DNA from: Ilumatobacteraceae bacterium
GTDB lineage: Bacteria; Actinomycetota; Acidimicrobiia; Acidimicrobiales; Ilumatobacteraceae
Length of the DNA stretch: 51,484 nt
Direction: 5' to 3'
NCBI GenBank assembly: GCA_025463305.1
Contig: JAOBWK010000110.1
Span: 1-51,484, forward strand
The notes beneath the pieces were generated by a model. It searched no databases and was not told the DNA's origin. It saw only the letters and a program-made list of their open reading frames with translations. Positions 7,207-15,459 of the stretch are shown one piece after another. Numbering within the stretch: the first letter of the stretch is position 1; each line of letters starts with the position of its first letter. The position numbers and the translations under genes were made by a program.

Positions 7207-8166
7207 ATGCACGCAGCTGTCGTCACCTCGTTCGACCGTCCACCGACCTACACGCCCTACGCCGACCCGAGCCCGTCGAACGAGGACGAGATCGTCGTCG
7301 ACGTCATCGCGTCCGGGCTGCACCCACGTGTGCGATCGCAGGCGGACGGCTCGCACTACACGAGCACGGACGAGCTGCCGCTCGTGCCGGGCATCGATGG
7401 TGTCGGCCGTTCCGCGGACGGCGAGCTCCGCTACTTCGTGCTGCCCGACACGACGCTCGGTGCGATGGCCGAGCGCACGGTGATCGATCGCCGGCGCAGC
7501 ATCGTGCTCCCCGCCGACACCGACCCCATCCGACTGGCGGCGGCGATGAACCCGGCGATGTCGTCGTGGGTCGCGCTGCGCCGGCGGATCGACTTCGCAC
7601 CCGGCTCGTCGGTGCTCGTGCTCGGTGCCACCGGCAGCGCGGGTCAGATGGCCGTCCAGATCGCCCGTCACCTCGGCGCGGCGCGAGTCGTCGGCGCGGG
7701 GCGTGACACGGGCCGCCTCGCATCGCTCGTCGCGCTCGGTGCGGACGACGTGGTGTCGCTGGACGGCGATCCAGCGACGGTCGCGGCGACGATGGGGCAG
7801 GCCGGTGCCGATGTCGATGTGGTCATCGACTACGTCTGGGGACGCCCGACGGTGGAGGCGATGCACTCGATCGTGACGGCGCGACGCGACCCGTCGCAGC
7901 CGTTGACGTGGATCCAGATCGGTTCGGTCGCCGGACCGGATGCCGACATCCCATCGGCCGCGCTCCGGGCGTGCCGGCTGCAGCTGGTCGGCAGCGGTCA
8001 GGGTTCGGTCAGCACGCGGGACATCCTCGCCGAGCTGCCGGCGCTCGCCGCCTACATCGCCACGGCGCCGCTGCGCGTGAACGCCTTGGCCGTGCCGTTG
8101 ACCGACATCGAGGCGGCCTGGACCCGTCCATCCGTCGGCGACGAACGGCTCGTGATCACGCCCTGA
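7207..8166 (+). CDS. MDR-superfamily zinc-independent dehydrogenase/quinone reductase-like
   Basis: 319 residues. The N-terminal GroES-like part (about 1-120; LPLVPGIDGVGR) is followed by a Rossmann domain with VLVLGATGSAGQMAVQIAR (about 136-154). No structural-zinc cysteine cluster is seen, as in quinone oxidoreductase-type members, which reduce C=C or quinones with NADPH. It is controlled by the divergent MarR regulator, so it likely answers an electrophile or aromatic compound. Its end overlaps the converging acetyltransferase gene by 11 bp. Confidence 0.82.
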   Translation: MHAAVVTSFDRPPTYTPYADPSPSNEDEIVVDVIASGLHPRVRSQADGSHYTSTDELPLVPGIDGVGRSADGELRYFVLPDTTLGAMAERTVIDRRRSIVLPADTDPIRLAAAMNPAMSSWVALRRRIDFAPGSSVLVLGATGSAGQMAVQIARHLGAARVVGAGRDTGRLASLVALGADDVVSLDGDPATVAATMGQAGADVDVVIDYVWGRPTVEAMHSIVTARRDPSQPLTWIQIGSVAGPDADIPSAALRACRLQLVGSGQGSVSTRDILAELPALAAYIATAPLRVNALAVPLTDIEAAWTRPSVGDERLVITP

Positions 8167-8713
8167 GGTCGACGAATGGGTCGGTCGAGAGGTGCGCGTA
8201 GAGGCGCATGTCGTGCCATCCGTCGGCGTGCAGGTTCGCACCGCGACGAACACCCTCTTCGATGAAGCCCGAGCGCAGCGCGACCTGACGGGACGCCTCG
8301 TTGCGCGTCGAGTGCTCGAGCGCGATCCGATGGAGCCCGAGCGTGTGCGCCCACTTCGTGGCGGCGACGCACGCGCGAGTGGCGAAGCCACGGCCGCGCC
8401 ATCGGGGGAGGACCCAGTAGGCGACCTCGCCGTACCCGTCCTCGAGCACCGTTGCCACCGACACGCGTCCGACGACGTGCTGCCTGTCCCGCTCCACGAC
8501 AGCCCACGTCGCGCGCTGTTCGGCCCGCCAGCCGTCTGCACAGCTCTCGATCCACGCCGCAGCCTCCGCCTCCGTGTCGAACCGGCGGAAGTGCCAGTGC
8601 TGGATGTCGGGGTCGGCGAACGCCTCGAGCACCACCGCGACGTCATCGGGCCCGAATGGTCGGAGCAGCAGCTCGTCGTCGACGTCGATCGATGGTTGGT
8701 CGACCCCGGCCAT
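8156..8713 (-). CDS. GNAT N-acetyltransferase (RimJ/RimL-like)
   Basis: 185 residues from ATG 8713. LLLRPFGPDDVAVVLE starts the fold and VAYWVLPRWRGRGFATRA is the acetyl-CoA loop (Q/RxxGxA form). ALEHSTRNEASRQVALRSGF is the RimJ-type C-terminal signature. Members acetylate protein N-termini, antibiotics or small amines; the target is unknown. A longer in-frame start at 8845 would overlap the divergent gene and is less likely. Confidence 0.82.
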   Translation of the reverse strand: MAGVDQPSIDVDDELLLRPFGPDDVAVVLEAFADPDIQHWHFRRFDTEAEAAAWIESCADGWRAEQRATWAVVERDRQHVVGRVSVATVLEDGYGEVAYWVLPRWRGRGFATRACVAATKWAHTLGLHRIALEHSTRNEASRQVALRSGFIEEGVRRGANLHADGWHDMRLYAHLSTDPFVDLRA

Positions 8714-8799
8714 CGAGCCGGCAGGCACGACTGGAGCGATGAGCTTTGCCACGGCACCCAGGATGACATCGCCGCGCGGCGTGTGCCAGGCTGATCCGC

Positions 8800-9279
8800 A
8801 TGGGGACAGATCAGCGAGTCGAGCAGGCCTGGGACACACCGTCACTCGAGGAGATCCCGGTGATCACCAAGATGCACGTGGCGGGCCTGGAGGCCACCAA
8901 CGACGATGCGGCATGGGTCGTCGCCGGGATGCACCACATCGTCATCACGACGGTGGGTCGCAAGAGCGGCGCGACGCACAAGGTGGCGTTGCCGTTCTGG
9001 CGTGACCCGGACGGGCAGCGCGTGGTGGTGGCATCGTTCGCCGGCGCCCCGCAACATCCGTCGTGGTACCTCAACCTCGCCGACCGCACCTCGAACCCCG
9101 AGGTGCATTGCCTGGTCCAGACCGGCAGCTACTGGTCGACGCCCGACATCCTCGAGGGCGACGAGCACGCCCGGATCTGGGCGCTGCTGACCGCGGACCG
9201 GGCGTGGTACGACGACTACCAGGCCAAGACCGAGCGCACGATCCCGCTCGTCCGGTTCCCGGAGACCCGCACCGACTGA
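8800..9279 (+). CDS. Ddn-like F420-dependent nitroreductase/quinone reductase
   Basis: The 159-residue protein carries the Ddn/DUF385 core: HHIVITTVGRKSGATHKVAL, then VVVASFAGAPQHPSWYLNL and NPEVHCLVQ. In mycobacteria this split-barrel family uses reduced F420 to reduce quinones and nitro compounds; F420 use here is inferred from the family. It stands alone, divergent from the acetyltransferase gene. Confidence 0.8.
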   Translation: MGTDQRVEQAWDTPSLEEIPVITKMHVAGLEATNDDAAWVVAGMHHIVITTVGRKSGATHKVALPFWRDPDGQRVVVASFAGAPQHPSWYLNLADRTSNPEVHCLVQTGSYWSTPDILEGDEHARIWALLTADRAWYDDYQAKTERTIPLVRFPETRTD

Positions 9280-9408
9280 CGCCGTTCAGCGGGAATCTCC
9301 TCGCGATTCGGCACGAAATTCGCTCCCCGGGCCTAGAGCACTGGCGGACGGGAGCGATGTGTTGACGCAGACGGTCGGCAGCACCGTCGACCTGCGGGAG
9401 GAACGGCG

Positions 9409-10221
9409 ATGCGGCGGACAACAGGCGATGGAGGCGACGTACGTCGTGCTGGCGCGAGTGACGCGGGCTTCACGCTCGTCGAGATCCTGATCGCGATCGT
9501 GCTGGTCGGCATCCTGTCGGCCGTGGTGGTCGTCGGCATCGGGCGACTCACCGATCAGGGTGGGGCCTCCGCCTGCCAGGCGTCGATGGACGCGGCCAAG
9601 ACCGGCAGCGTCGCCTACTTCACGGGTTCCGGCACGTACCCGACGACGCTCGCCCAGATGACCACCCAGTCACCGCCCAACCTGACGCTGTCGTCGGGCG
9701 TCACGCTGAACCCGGCAGGCACGGTGGCGTCGGGCTCGGGATGGGCCCTGACGATCTCCCCGGGCACGGGCCTCACGCCGCCGACGTTCGCCTGCTCGAG
9801 CGGCGCGGCCGCTGCCGCAGCAGCCGGCGGGACGACCGCCTGTCCGGGCACGTACACGAACTGGGTCGGCGAGTACTACGCCAACACATCCCTCAGCGGC
9901 GCGCCCGCACTGTGCCGCGACGATGCCTCGCTGAACTTCGACTGGGGCGGTGGAGCTCCCGCCACCGGGCTGCCCGCCGACCTGTTCTCCGGGCGCTGGA
10001 CGCGGAGCGCGACGTTCACGGCGGGCAGCCACACGTTCTCGTTGGGCTCCGACGACGGCTCGCGGCTCTACATCGACGGCGCCCTCGTGAAGGATTTCTG
10101 GAACGACCACGGGTTCACCACGGTCACCGTGGCGCAGACGTTGACGGCGGGACCGCACACGATCGTCGTGGAGTTCTACGAGCAGTACGGACAGGCCGGC
10201 GTCTCCCTCGGCTGGACCTGA
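9409..10221 (+). CDS. type IV pseudopilin fused to a PA14 domain
   Basis: A class III signal DAG/FTLVEILIAI puts the prepilin-peptidase cut at Gly20/Phe21 with Glu25 at +5. The hydrophobic helix spans about 21-45. After a pilin-like middle and an Ala-rich linker (about 135-146), residues about 150-270 form a PA14 domain (GEYYAN, FDWGGGAP, SGRWTRSATF, SDDGSRLYIDGALV). PA14 domains bind carbohydrates in adhesins and glycosidases, so a sugar-binding pilus subunit is inferred. GGGAGG about 7 nt upstream supports the start. No pilus-assembly gene is nearby. Confidence 0.82.
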   Translation: MRRTTGDGGDVRRAGASDAGFTLVEILIAIVLVGILSAVVVVGIGRLTDQGGASACQASMDAAKTGSVAYFTGSGTYPTTLAQMTTQSPPNLTLSSGVTLNPAGTVASGSGWALTISPGTGLTPPTFACSSGAAAAAAAGGTTACPGTYTNWVGEYYANTSLSGAPALCRDDASLNFDWGGGAPATGLPADLFSGRWTRSATFTAGSHTFSLGSDDGSRLYIDGALVKDFWNDHGFTTVTVAQTLTAGPHTIVVEFYEQYGQAGVSLGWT

Positions 10222-10286
10222 TCCAAGCCGGCGCCGTCGCTGAGGACGTTCGACGCGTGACATAGACAAGTCGATATGCTGATGCC

Positions 10287-10652
10287 GTGGATCCCGCTAC
10301 CCTGATCAGCACCGTGCGCCGTCGCCAGGGCCTCACCCAGGCCGACCTCGCCCGCCGCGCGGGCACATCGCAGCCGGTCGTCTCCGCGTACGAGCACGGC
10401 CGTCGCGACCCCACGTACTCCACGTTGCTGAAGCTCGTCGCCGCCGGTGGAGAACGGTTGGCCATCAGCGCCGTGCCGGTCACCGGCGACCTGCCCCGCG
10501 CGGTCGATGTGCACGAGCACGCCGCCCGCCTGCTCGATGTGCTGTCCCTGGCCGACGCCGTACCCGCCCGCCGGCGCAGCACCGTGCTCGTCGCGCCGCG
10601 CATCTCGTCGCACACGGCGTCGCACACGGCGTCGCACACCGGGCCGCGGTGA
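10287..10652 (+). CDS. XRE-family HTH protein, probable antitoxin
   Basis: The N-terminal 60 residues are a Cro/CI helix-turn-helix (TVRRRQGLTQADLARRAGTS, QPVVSAYEHGRRDPTYSTLL). The C-terminal part is short and ends in a tandem SHTA repeat. The GTG start lies 6 nt after TATGCT (10275-10280), suggesting a leaderless mRNA. The stop overlaps the start of a nucleotidyltransferase gene, the layout of HTH/AbiEii-type toxin-antitoxin pairs, so it probably autoregulates the pair and counteracts its partner. Confidence 0.75.
   Translation: MDPATLISTVRRRQGLTQADLARRAGTSQPVVSAYEHGRRDPTYSTLLKLVAAGGERLAISAVPVTGDLPRAVDVHEHAARLLDVLSLADAVPARRRSTVLVAPRISSHTASHTASHTGPR
10607..10640 (+). repeat. 12-bp tandem repeat at the 3' end of the XRE gene
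   Basis: TCGCACACGGCG occurs twice in tandem, followed by a partial third copy. The repeat keeps frame and encodes SHTA units, so copy-number change would alter the protein tail without a frameshift. Confidence 0.7.
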
Positions 10653-11197
10653 AGCGGCTCACCCTCGCCGAGCGCATCGTCGCGATCCACCGCGCCCTCG
10701 AGCGGGTGCCGCACGCGTTCGGCGGTGCACTGGCCCTCGCGTACTACGCCGAGCCGCGTTCGACGATCGACATCGACGTGAACCTGTTCGTCGCCGCGTC
10801 ACGGTTCGGCGATGTCGCCGCGCCGCTCGTGCGCCTCGGCGCCGCGGCGGACGATCCGGATGTGGCCGCGCTCGTCGAGCGCGACGGCCAGGCCCGCGTG
10901 ATGTGGGACACCACGCCCATCGACCTGTTCTTCGCCTACGACGCGTTCCACGACGCAGCAGGCGCCGCCCGGCGGGTCGTGCCGTTTGCCGACACGTCGA
11001 TCCCGATCCTGAGCCCGGAGCACCTCATCGTGTGCAAGGCCGTGTTCAACCGTGGCAAGGACTGGGTCGACATCCAGGCCGTCCTCGATGACGAGACACG
11101 GCTCGATCCGACCGAGATCCTGCGCTGGGTCGGACGCATCGCAGGCGACGACGATCCGCGCTACGCGCGCACGGTCGCAGTCCTCACCCGCCGCTGA
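10649..11197 (+). CDS. AbiEii/MenT-like nucleotidyltransferase, probable toxin
   Basis: 182 residues with the nucleotidyltransferase core: Gly25-Gly26 in HAFGGALALAYY, then the metal pair Asp41-x-Asp43 in STIDIDVNLF. A third acidic strand is likely in TPIDLFFAYDAFHD, and LSPEHLIVCKAVFNRGKDW closes the fold. AbiEii and MenT toxins use this fold to block translation, for example by modifying tRNA ends. The GTGA overlap with an XRE gene supports a toxin-antitoxin pair; toxicity is inferred. Confidence 0.72.
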   Translation: MKRLTLAERIVAIHRALERVPHAFGGALALAYYAEPRSTIDIDVNLFVAASRFGDVAAPLVRLGAAADDPDVAALVERDGQARVMWDTTPIDLFFAYDAFHDAAGAARRVVPFADTSIPILSPEHLIVCKAVFNRGKDWVDIQAVLDDETRLDPTEILRWVGRIAGDDDPRYARTVAVLTRR

Positions 11198-11237
11198 GGC
11201 ACGGTATGGTCCGCGGGCCGAACCAGGGGAGGGGACC

Positions 11238-12206
11238 GTGGACCGATCGTCAGCGAGCCGGCGGATCGCCGTGGAGGTCGACGTGAGCTCGGCGATCCCG
11301 GACGCCGGGCCGTGCGCGATGCGCGGCTGGGTGATGTTGCCGGCTGCGCTCGACGCGGCCGGGTCCACCCCGATGCTCTACTGCCAGGCGGGCGGCGGCC
11401 TGGGCGTCGGCTCGTGGGACCTCCACGTCGGCGGTCGGGACGACTTCAGCATGGCCGAGCACTTCGCTCGGCGGGGTGCGATCGTCGTCGCACTCGACCA
11501 CCCCGGGCTCGGCATGTCCGATCCGCTGCCCGACCTCCTCGCGCTCGCGCCGGACGCCGTGGTCTCGGCACATGCCATCGCCGTGGCCGAGATCGTCGAA
11601 CGCTTCCGAACCGGGCAGATCGCTGGCGAGGACGCGATCGCGGTCCGGCCGATCGGGCTCGGGCACTCGATGGGCGGGATGCTGACCGTCATGCTGCAGG
11701 CGCGGACGCGGTGCTTCGAGCGGCTCGTCCTGCTCGGCGCCGCGGGATCGGGACTGGCCGATGTGCTCACCGACGACGAGCTCGGCCTCGTCGGAGCGTC
11801 TCGCGAAGACATCCACCGTCGTGTCGTCGAGCTCGCCGCGCGGCGGTTCGGTGAGGCGTCGACGGTGCCGCGCCGGCGGCCGGCGCACGGGATCTTCTTC
11901 AGCGACGGGGTGGAGCCCGACGTGCGCCGCGCCCTGGCGGCGACGGGCGTGGCGCAGCTCGCGACCTGTGGGTTGCTGGCGATGATCCCGGGCACCACCG
12001 CCCACGAGATGGCCGCGATCGACATCCCCGTGTTCCTCGGCATCGGCGAGCACGACATCATCGCCGACCCGCATCGGGTCGTCGCCTCGTACCCGCGCAG
12101 TGGCGATGTCCGGCTGGCTGTGCTGCCCGGCGCCGGGCACGCCCAGAACCAGGAGCCGAACCGGCACGAGCTGTGGCGGCGGATCGAGCGCTGGATCGAC
12201 GAGTGA
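11238..12206 (+). CDS. alpha/beta hydrolase
   Basis: 322 residues with strand-turn VVALDHPGLGMSDP (oxyanion region), nucleophile elbow GHSMGG (Ser144), a late acid turn GIGEHDIIADP and the histidine in LPGAGHAQNQEP. An Arg-rich insertion and an FFSDG segment (about 215-225) form the cap. A strong GGGGAGGGG site precedes the GTG, and TATGGT near 11206 may be its -10 box. Substrate unknown; the family covers esterases, lipases and epoxide hydrolases. Confidence 0.82.
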   Translation: MDRSSASRRIAVEVDVSSAIPDAGPCAMRGWVMLPAALDAAGSTPMLYCQAGGGLGVGSWDLHVGGRDDFSMAEHFARRGAIVVALDHPGLGMSDPLPDLLALAPDAVVSAHAIAVAEIVERFRTGQIAGEDAIAVRPIGLGHSMGGMLTVMLQARTRCFERLVLLGAAGSGLADVLTDDELGLVGASREDIHRRVVELAARRFGEASTVPRRRPAHGIFFSDGVEPDVRRALAATGVAQLATCGLLAMIPGTTAHEMAAIDIPVFLGIGEHDIIADPHRVVASYPRSGDVRLAVLPGAGHAQNQEPNRHELWRRIERWIDE

Positions 12207-12227
12207 CGGACAAGGTCGCGCCTCGGG

Positions 12228-13229
12228 TCAGCCGATCGTGCGTTGCGCCTCGGCCTCGGCGAGCTCGGTCTGGGTGCGCAGCATCTCGCCATCGACGCTC
12301 ATCCGGCCCGTGACCGGGTCGTACCGGAAGGCCGGCTGGCAGTGCTCGCCCCAGATGATGACGAGGTCGACGAATGCCTGCGCCGCGGCCGTGACCGGCC
12401 GATCGGCCAGGGTGAGCAGGCGCAGTGTGAACGAGGGTGCGCCGATGAGCCCGCGCCACGGCAGCGCGGGGTTGACGAGGTGTGCGGTGACCCCCGAGAC
12501 GCACATGACCCCGGAGCCTCGACGGACGAGGCGCAGGCCGATGCCGACCTGATCGACGTACGACACCGCGGTGCGGGTGGCCGGCGGGAACAACGTCGCG
12601 TTCAGATCGACCGAGACGCCCTCAGCAACGACGACCAGCGGCGCGCCGGCGAGATCGGCGGAGTCGATCGGACCGTCCGCACCGTCGATGATCGGGTGTC
12701 CGACGGCGCCGCAGACGCCCGTCGGCAGCAGATCGAAGAACGTCCGGGAGACGATGTCGTCGGGGACGGCTGTGCCGGTCGGCAGGGCGAGCACGCCGAG
12801 GTCGACCTCACCGACGCGCAGCAGCCGGTAGACCTCGTCGATGCCGGACGTCTCCATCCGGATGCTCAGGCTGGCGAAGCGATCGTTCAGCGTCTCCAGC
12901 GCGCGCGGCAGCAGGCTGTACACGAACCGCGGCGCGCCACCGATGACGAGCGCAGGCGCCGAGGCGCCGTGGATCTCCTCGCTCGCCCGGCGGATCAGCT
13001 CGGTGCGCTCGGCGAACCCGCGCAGGTGCGGGATGATCCGCTCGCCCTCGGGCGTCAGCGTGGCCCCCGACGGCGACCGCTCGAGGATCGTCAACTGCAG
13101 CTCGCGCTCGAGCCGGGCGATGTGTCCGCTCACGGCCGGCTGGGACATGTTGAGCGACGCGGCCGCGCGCCGGAACGAACGTGTCCTGATGACCGCCTCG
13201 AGGCACTCGACCTGCTGCAGCGCAACCAT
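12228..13229 (-). CDS. LysR-type regulator, probably of the purine operon
   Basis: 333 residues. The N-terminal winged helix is textbook LysR (LEAVIRTRSFRRAAASLNMS, QPAVSGHIARLERELQLTIL), followed by a two-lobed ligand domain. ATG 13229 is chosen because the motif begins directly there. The gene is divergent from hpxO across 206 bp containing CCGGATCCGG (13297-13306), so it probably activates purine breakdown in response to a pathway intermediate. Confidence 0.85.
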   Translation of the reverse strand: MVALQQVECLEAVIRTRSFRRAAASLNMSQPAVSGHIARLERELQLTILERSPSGATLTPEGERIIPHLRGFAERTELIRRASEEIHGASAPALVIGGAPRFVYSLLPRALETLNDRFASLSIRMETSGIDEVYRLLRVGEVDLGVLALPTGTAVPDDIVSRTFFDLLPTGVCGAVGHPIIDGADGPIDSADLAGAPLVVVAEGVSVDLNATLFPPATRTAVSYVDQVGIGLRLVRRGSGVMCVSGVTAHLVNPALPWRGLIGAPSFTLRLLTLADRPVTAAAQAFVDLVIIWGEHCQPAFRYDPVTGRMSVDGEMLRTQTELAEAEAQRTIG

Positions 13230-13296
13230 GCATCTCACTTCCAGGAACTGCCGGTCCGCCCATGATGTCACGGAACTCAAGGCCCGCGACGATTCC

Positions 13297-13306
13297 CCGG
13301 ATCCGG
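13297..13306. promoter_or_regulatory. palindrome between lysR and hpxO, candidate operator
   Basis: A perfect 10-bp palindrome, CCGGATCCGG, lies in the divergent gap, flanked by TTCC and GGAA. TAGAGT (13382-13387) further on is a candidate -10 box for hpxO. Binding by the LysR protein is inferred. Confidence 0.35.
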
Positions 13307-13435
13307 TGCCGGAAACCATCCCGCCCATCAGCCGTCACAGGCCGTTCACGGTTTCTCGGGTTGGCGCACATGGCGGCGCCGTAGAGTACGCGAGGACGTG
13401 CAGAACGTCAGTCGTCGACCCTCAGGAGCCCCCGC

Positions 13436-14590
13436 TTGCAAGACCTTGATGTCCTCGTCGTCGGCGCCGGCATCGGGGGGCTGACCACGGCCGTCGCCCT
13501 GATGCGCTCCGGGCACCGCGTCCGGGTGATCGATCAGTCGCGCGAGCTGCGGCCGGTCGGGGCGGGGATCTCGCTGTGGTCGAACGGGGTGAAGGTGCTC
13601 GACGCGCTCGGCCTCGGGGCCGAGGTCGCGGCCATCGGGGGGCGGATGGAACGGCTCGAGTACCGCGATCGCACCGGCCGCACGCTCTGCGACTTCAGCC
13701 TCGATCCGCTGATCGACCAAGTCGGCGAACGCCCGTATCCGGTGCGCCGAGCGGATCTGCAGGCGCTGCTGCTGGCGGCCGTCGGCGACCGGGTCACCAT
13801 CGGTCAACGCTGCGTCGGAGTCGAGGACCTCGACGATCGCGTCGTGGTGATCACCGAGGACGGAAGCCGGCTGGAGGCCGACCTCGTCGTGGCCGCCGAC
13901 GGCACGCACTCACGGCTGCGCGCCTACGTCGTGGGTGCCGACATCGATCGCCACTACATCGGCTACCACAACTGGAACGGCATCGTGCCCGACAGCGCCG
14001 CGCTCGGTGCGCCCACCGCGTGGACCGTGCACGTCGGCGACCACAAGCGGGTCTCGACCATGCCGGTGCGTGACGGCCAGTACTTCTTCTTCGACGTGCC
14101 CACCGACGACCCTACGCCCACCCGTGACGCTCCGCAGGACCTGTTGCGTCGGCACTTCGGCGACTGGGGACCGCAGGTGCAGGCGCTCATCGACGCCATC
14201 GATCCAGCCGGCACGGCATCCGTGGCGATCCACTCGCACGAACCGATCGAGCAGTTCTCACGCGGCCGCGTCGTGCTGATCGGCGACGCCGCGCACACCA
14301 CCGCGCCCGACCTCGGCCAGGGCGGTTGCCTGGCGATGGAGGACGGGCTCGTCCTCGCCAACTACCTCACCACCACCAGCATCGGCGTGGCCGACGCGCT
14401 CCGCCGGTTCTCGATCGAGCGCGTGCCGCGCGCTGCCGGCATCATCACCCGGGCCACCAAGCGGGCTCGCATCACCCACGGACACGATCCCGTGAAGACC
14501 CAGGCGTGGTACCAGGAGTTGGCGGTCGAGGACGGAACGGGCATCATCGCGGGCATCAGCGAATCGATCCTCTCCGGCCCCTGTCGATGA
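13436..14590 (+). CDS. hpxO: FAD-dependent urate hydroxylase
   Basis: 384 residues. The N-terminal FAD fold VLVVGAGIGGLTTAVALMRS is followed by the second nucleotide motif GDAAHTTAPDLGQGGCLAMED (about 282-301), typical of HpxO-type monooxygenases. HpxO converts urate to 5-hydroxyisourate with NADH and O2, replacing urate oxidase. The TTG start is supported by AGGAG at 13424-13428; no ATG fits. It overlaps the HIU hydrolase gene by ATGA, which makes urate the expected substrate. Confidence 0.88.
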   Translation: MQDLDVLVVGAGIGGLTTAVALMRSGHRVRVIDQSRELRPVGAGISLWSNGVKVLDALGLGAEVAAIGGRMERLEYRDRTGRTLCDFSLDPLIDQVGERPYPVRRADLQALLLAAVGDRVTIGQRCVGVEDLDDRVVVITEDGSRLEADLVVAADGTHSRLRAYVVGADIDRHYIGYHNWNGIVPDSAALGAPTAWTVHVGDHKRVSTMPVRDGQYFFFDVPTDDPTPTRDAPQDLLRRHFGDWGPQVQALIDAIDPAGTASVAIHSHEPIEQFSRGRVVLIGDAAHTTAPDLGQGGCLAMEDGLVLANYLTTTSIGVADALRRFSIERVPRAAGIITRATKRARITHGHDPVKTQAWYQELAVEDGTGIIAGISESILSGPCR

Positions 14591-14946
14591 CCCAGCCTCG
14601 TCACGTCACCGCGCACGTGCTCGACGTCGGTCGCGGCCTGCCCGCAGCCGGGATGGCGCTGCGGCTCAGTCGCCTCGTCGATGGCCGGCGCGAGCTCGTC
14701 ACCACCGTCGAGACCAACGCCGACGGCCGCACCGACCAGCCGCTCGTGGCCGGCGACGCGATGGCGTCCGGCGTCTACGAGGTGACGTACTCGGTGGGCG
14801 ACTACTTCGCGCGCACGCTTGCCGACGGGACCACGACGTTCTTCGCCGAGGTGCCGGTGCAGTTCGTGATCCGTGACGAGGATGTCAAGGTGCACGTCGC
14901 CCTCCTCGTCTCGCCGTGGTCGTACACGACGTACCGGGGGAGCTGA
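14587..14946 (+). CDS. hiuH: 5-hydroxyisourate hydrolase (transthyretin-like)
   Basis: 119 residues beginning HVTAHVLDVGRGLPAAGM and ending in the diagnostic tetrapeptide YRGS. The first His of TAHVLD and the C-terminal Tyr-Arg-Gly-Ser build the active site in this family. It opens the ring of 5-hydroxyisourate to OHCU. Length is normal. The start overlaps the hpxO stop. Confidence 0.93.
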   Translation: MTQPRHVTAHVLDVGRGLPAAGMALRLSRLVDGRRELVTTVETNADGRTDQPLVAGDAMASGVYEVTYSVGDYFARTLADGTTTFFAEVPVQFVIRDEDVKVHVALLVSPWSYTTYRGS

Positions 14947-14949
14947 GCG

Positions 14950-15459
14950 ATGGCCGACGACCGACTGTCCGTCGCCGAGGTGAACGATCTCGACCCCGCC
15001 GCGTTCGTGCGCACGTTCGGCGGCGTGTACGAGTCGACGCCGGAATTGGCGGCGGCTGCGTACGCCCGCGGACCGTTCGCCGACTTCGCCGCGCTCGTTG
15101 ATGCATTCGACACTGCGGCGTCGGCCCTCGACGACGACGCTGCGCTCGCGCTGCTGCGCGCCCATCCGGTGCTCGGGGCCGCGGGCCCGATGGCTCGGGC
15201 GTCGCAGCAGGAGCAGGCGTCGGCCGGGCTGACCGAGATCGAGCAGGATCGCCGTGACCGCCTTCGTGCGGACAACGCGCTGTACCTCGAGCGCTTCGGG
15301 TTCCCGTTCATCATCGCCGTCACCGGCCTCACCGTCGCCGACATCGACGCCGCACTGTCCGAGCGACTGCGCAACACCGCCGGCGTGGAGCTGACCGCGG
15401 CATTGACCCAGGTGCGGCGAATCGCAGCGATCCGGATCGAGAAGCTGGTGACGCCGTGA
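14950..15459 (+). CDS. uraD: OHCU decarboxylase
   Basis: 169 residues. HPVLGAAGP holds the catalytic His of the family's HPDLA motif (with variation), and YLERFGFPFIIAVTG is the conserved C-terminal signature. It converts OHCU stereospecifically to S-allantoin. It begins 3 bp after hiuH and overlaps allC by GTGA. Confidence 0.92.
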   Translation: MADDRLSVAEVNDLDPAAFVRTFGGVYESTPELAAAAYARGPFADFAALVDAFDTAASALDDDAALALLRAHPVLGAAGPMARASQQEQASAGLTEIEQDRRDRLRADNALYLERFGFPFIIAVTGLTVADIDAALSERLRNTAGVELTAALTQVRRIAAIRIEKLVTP

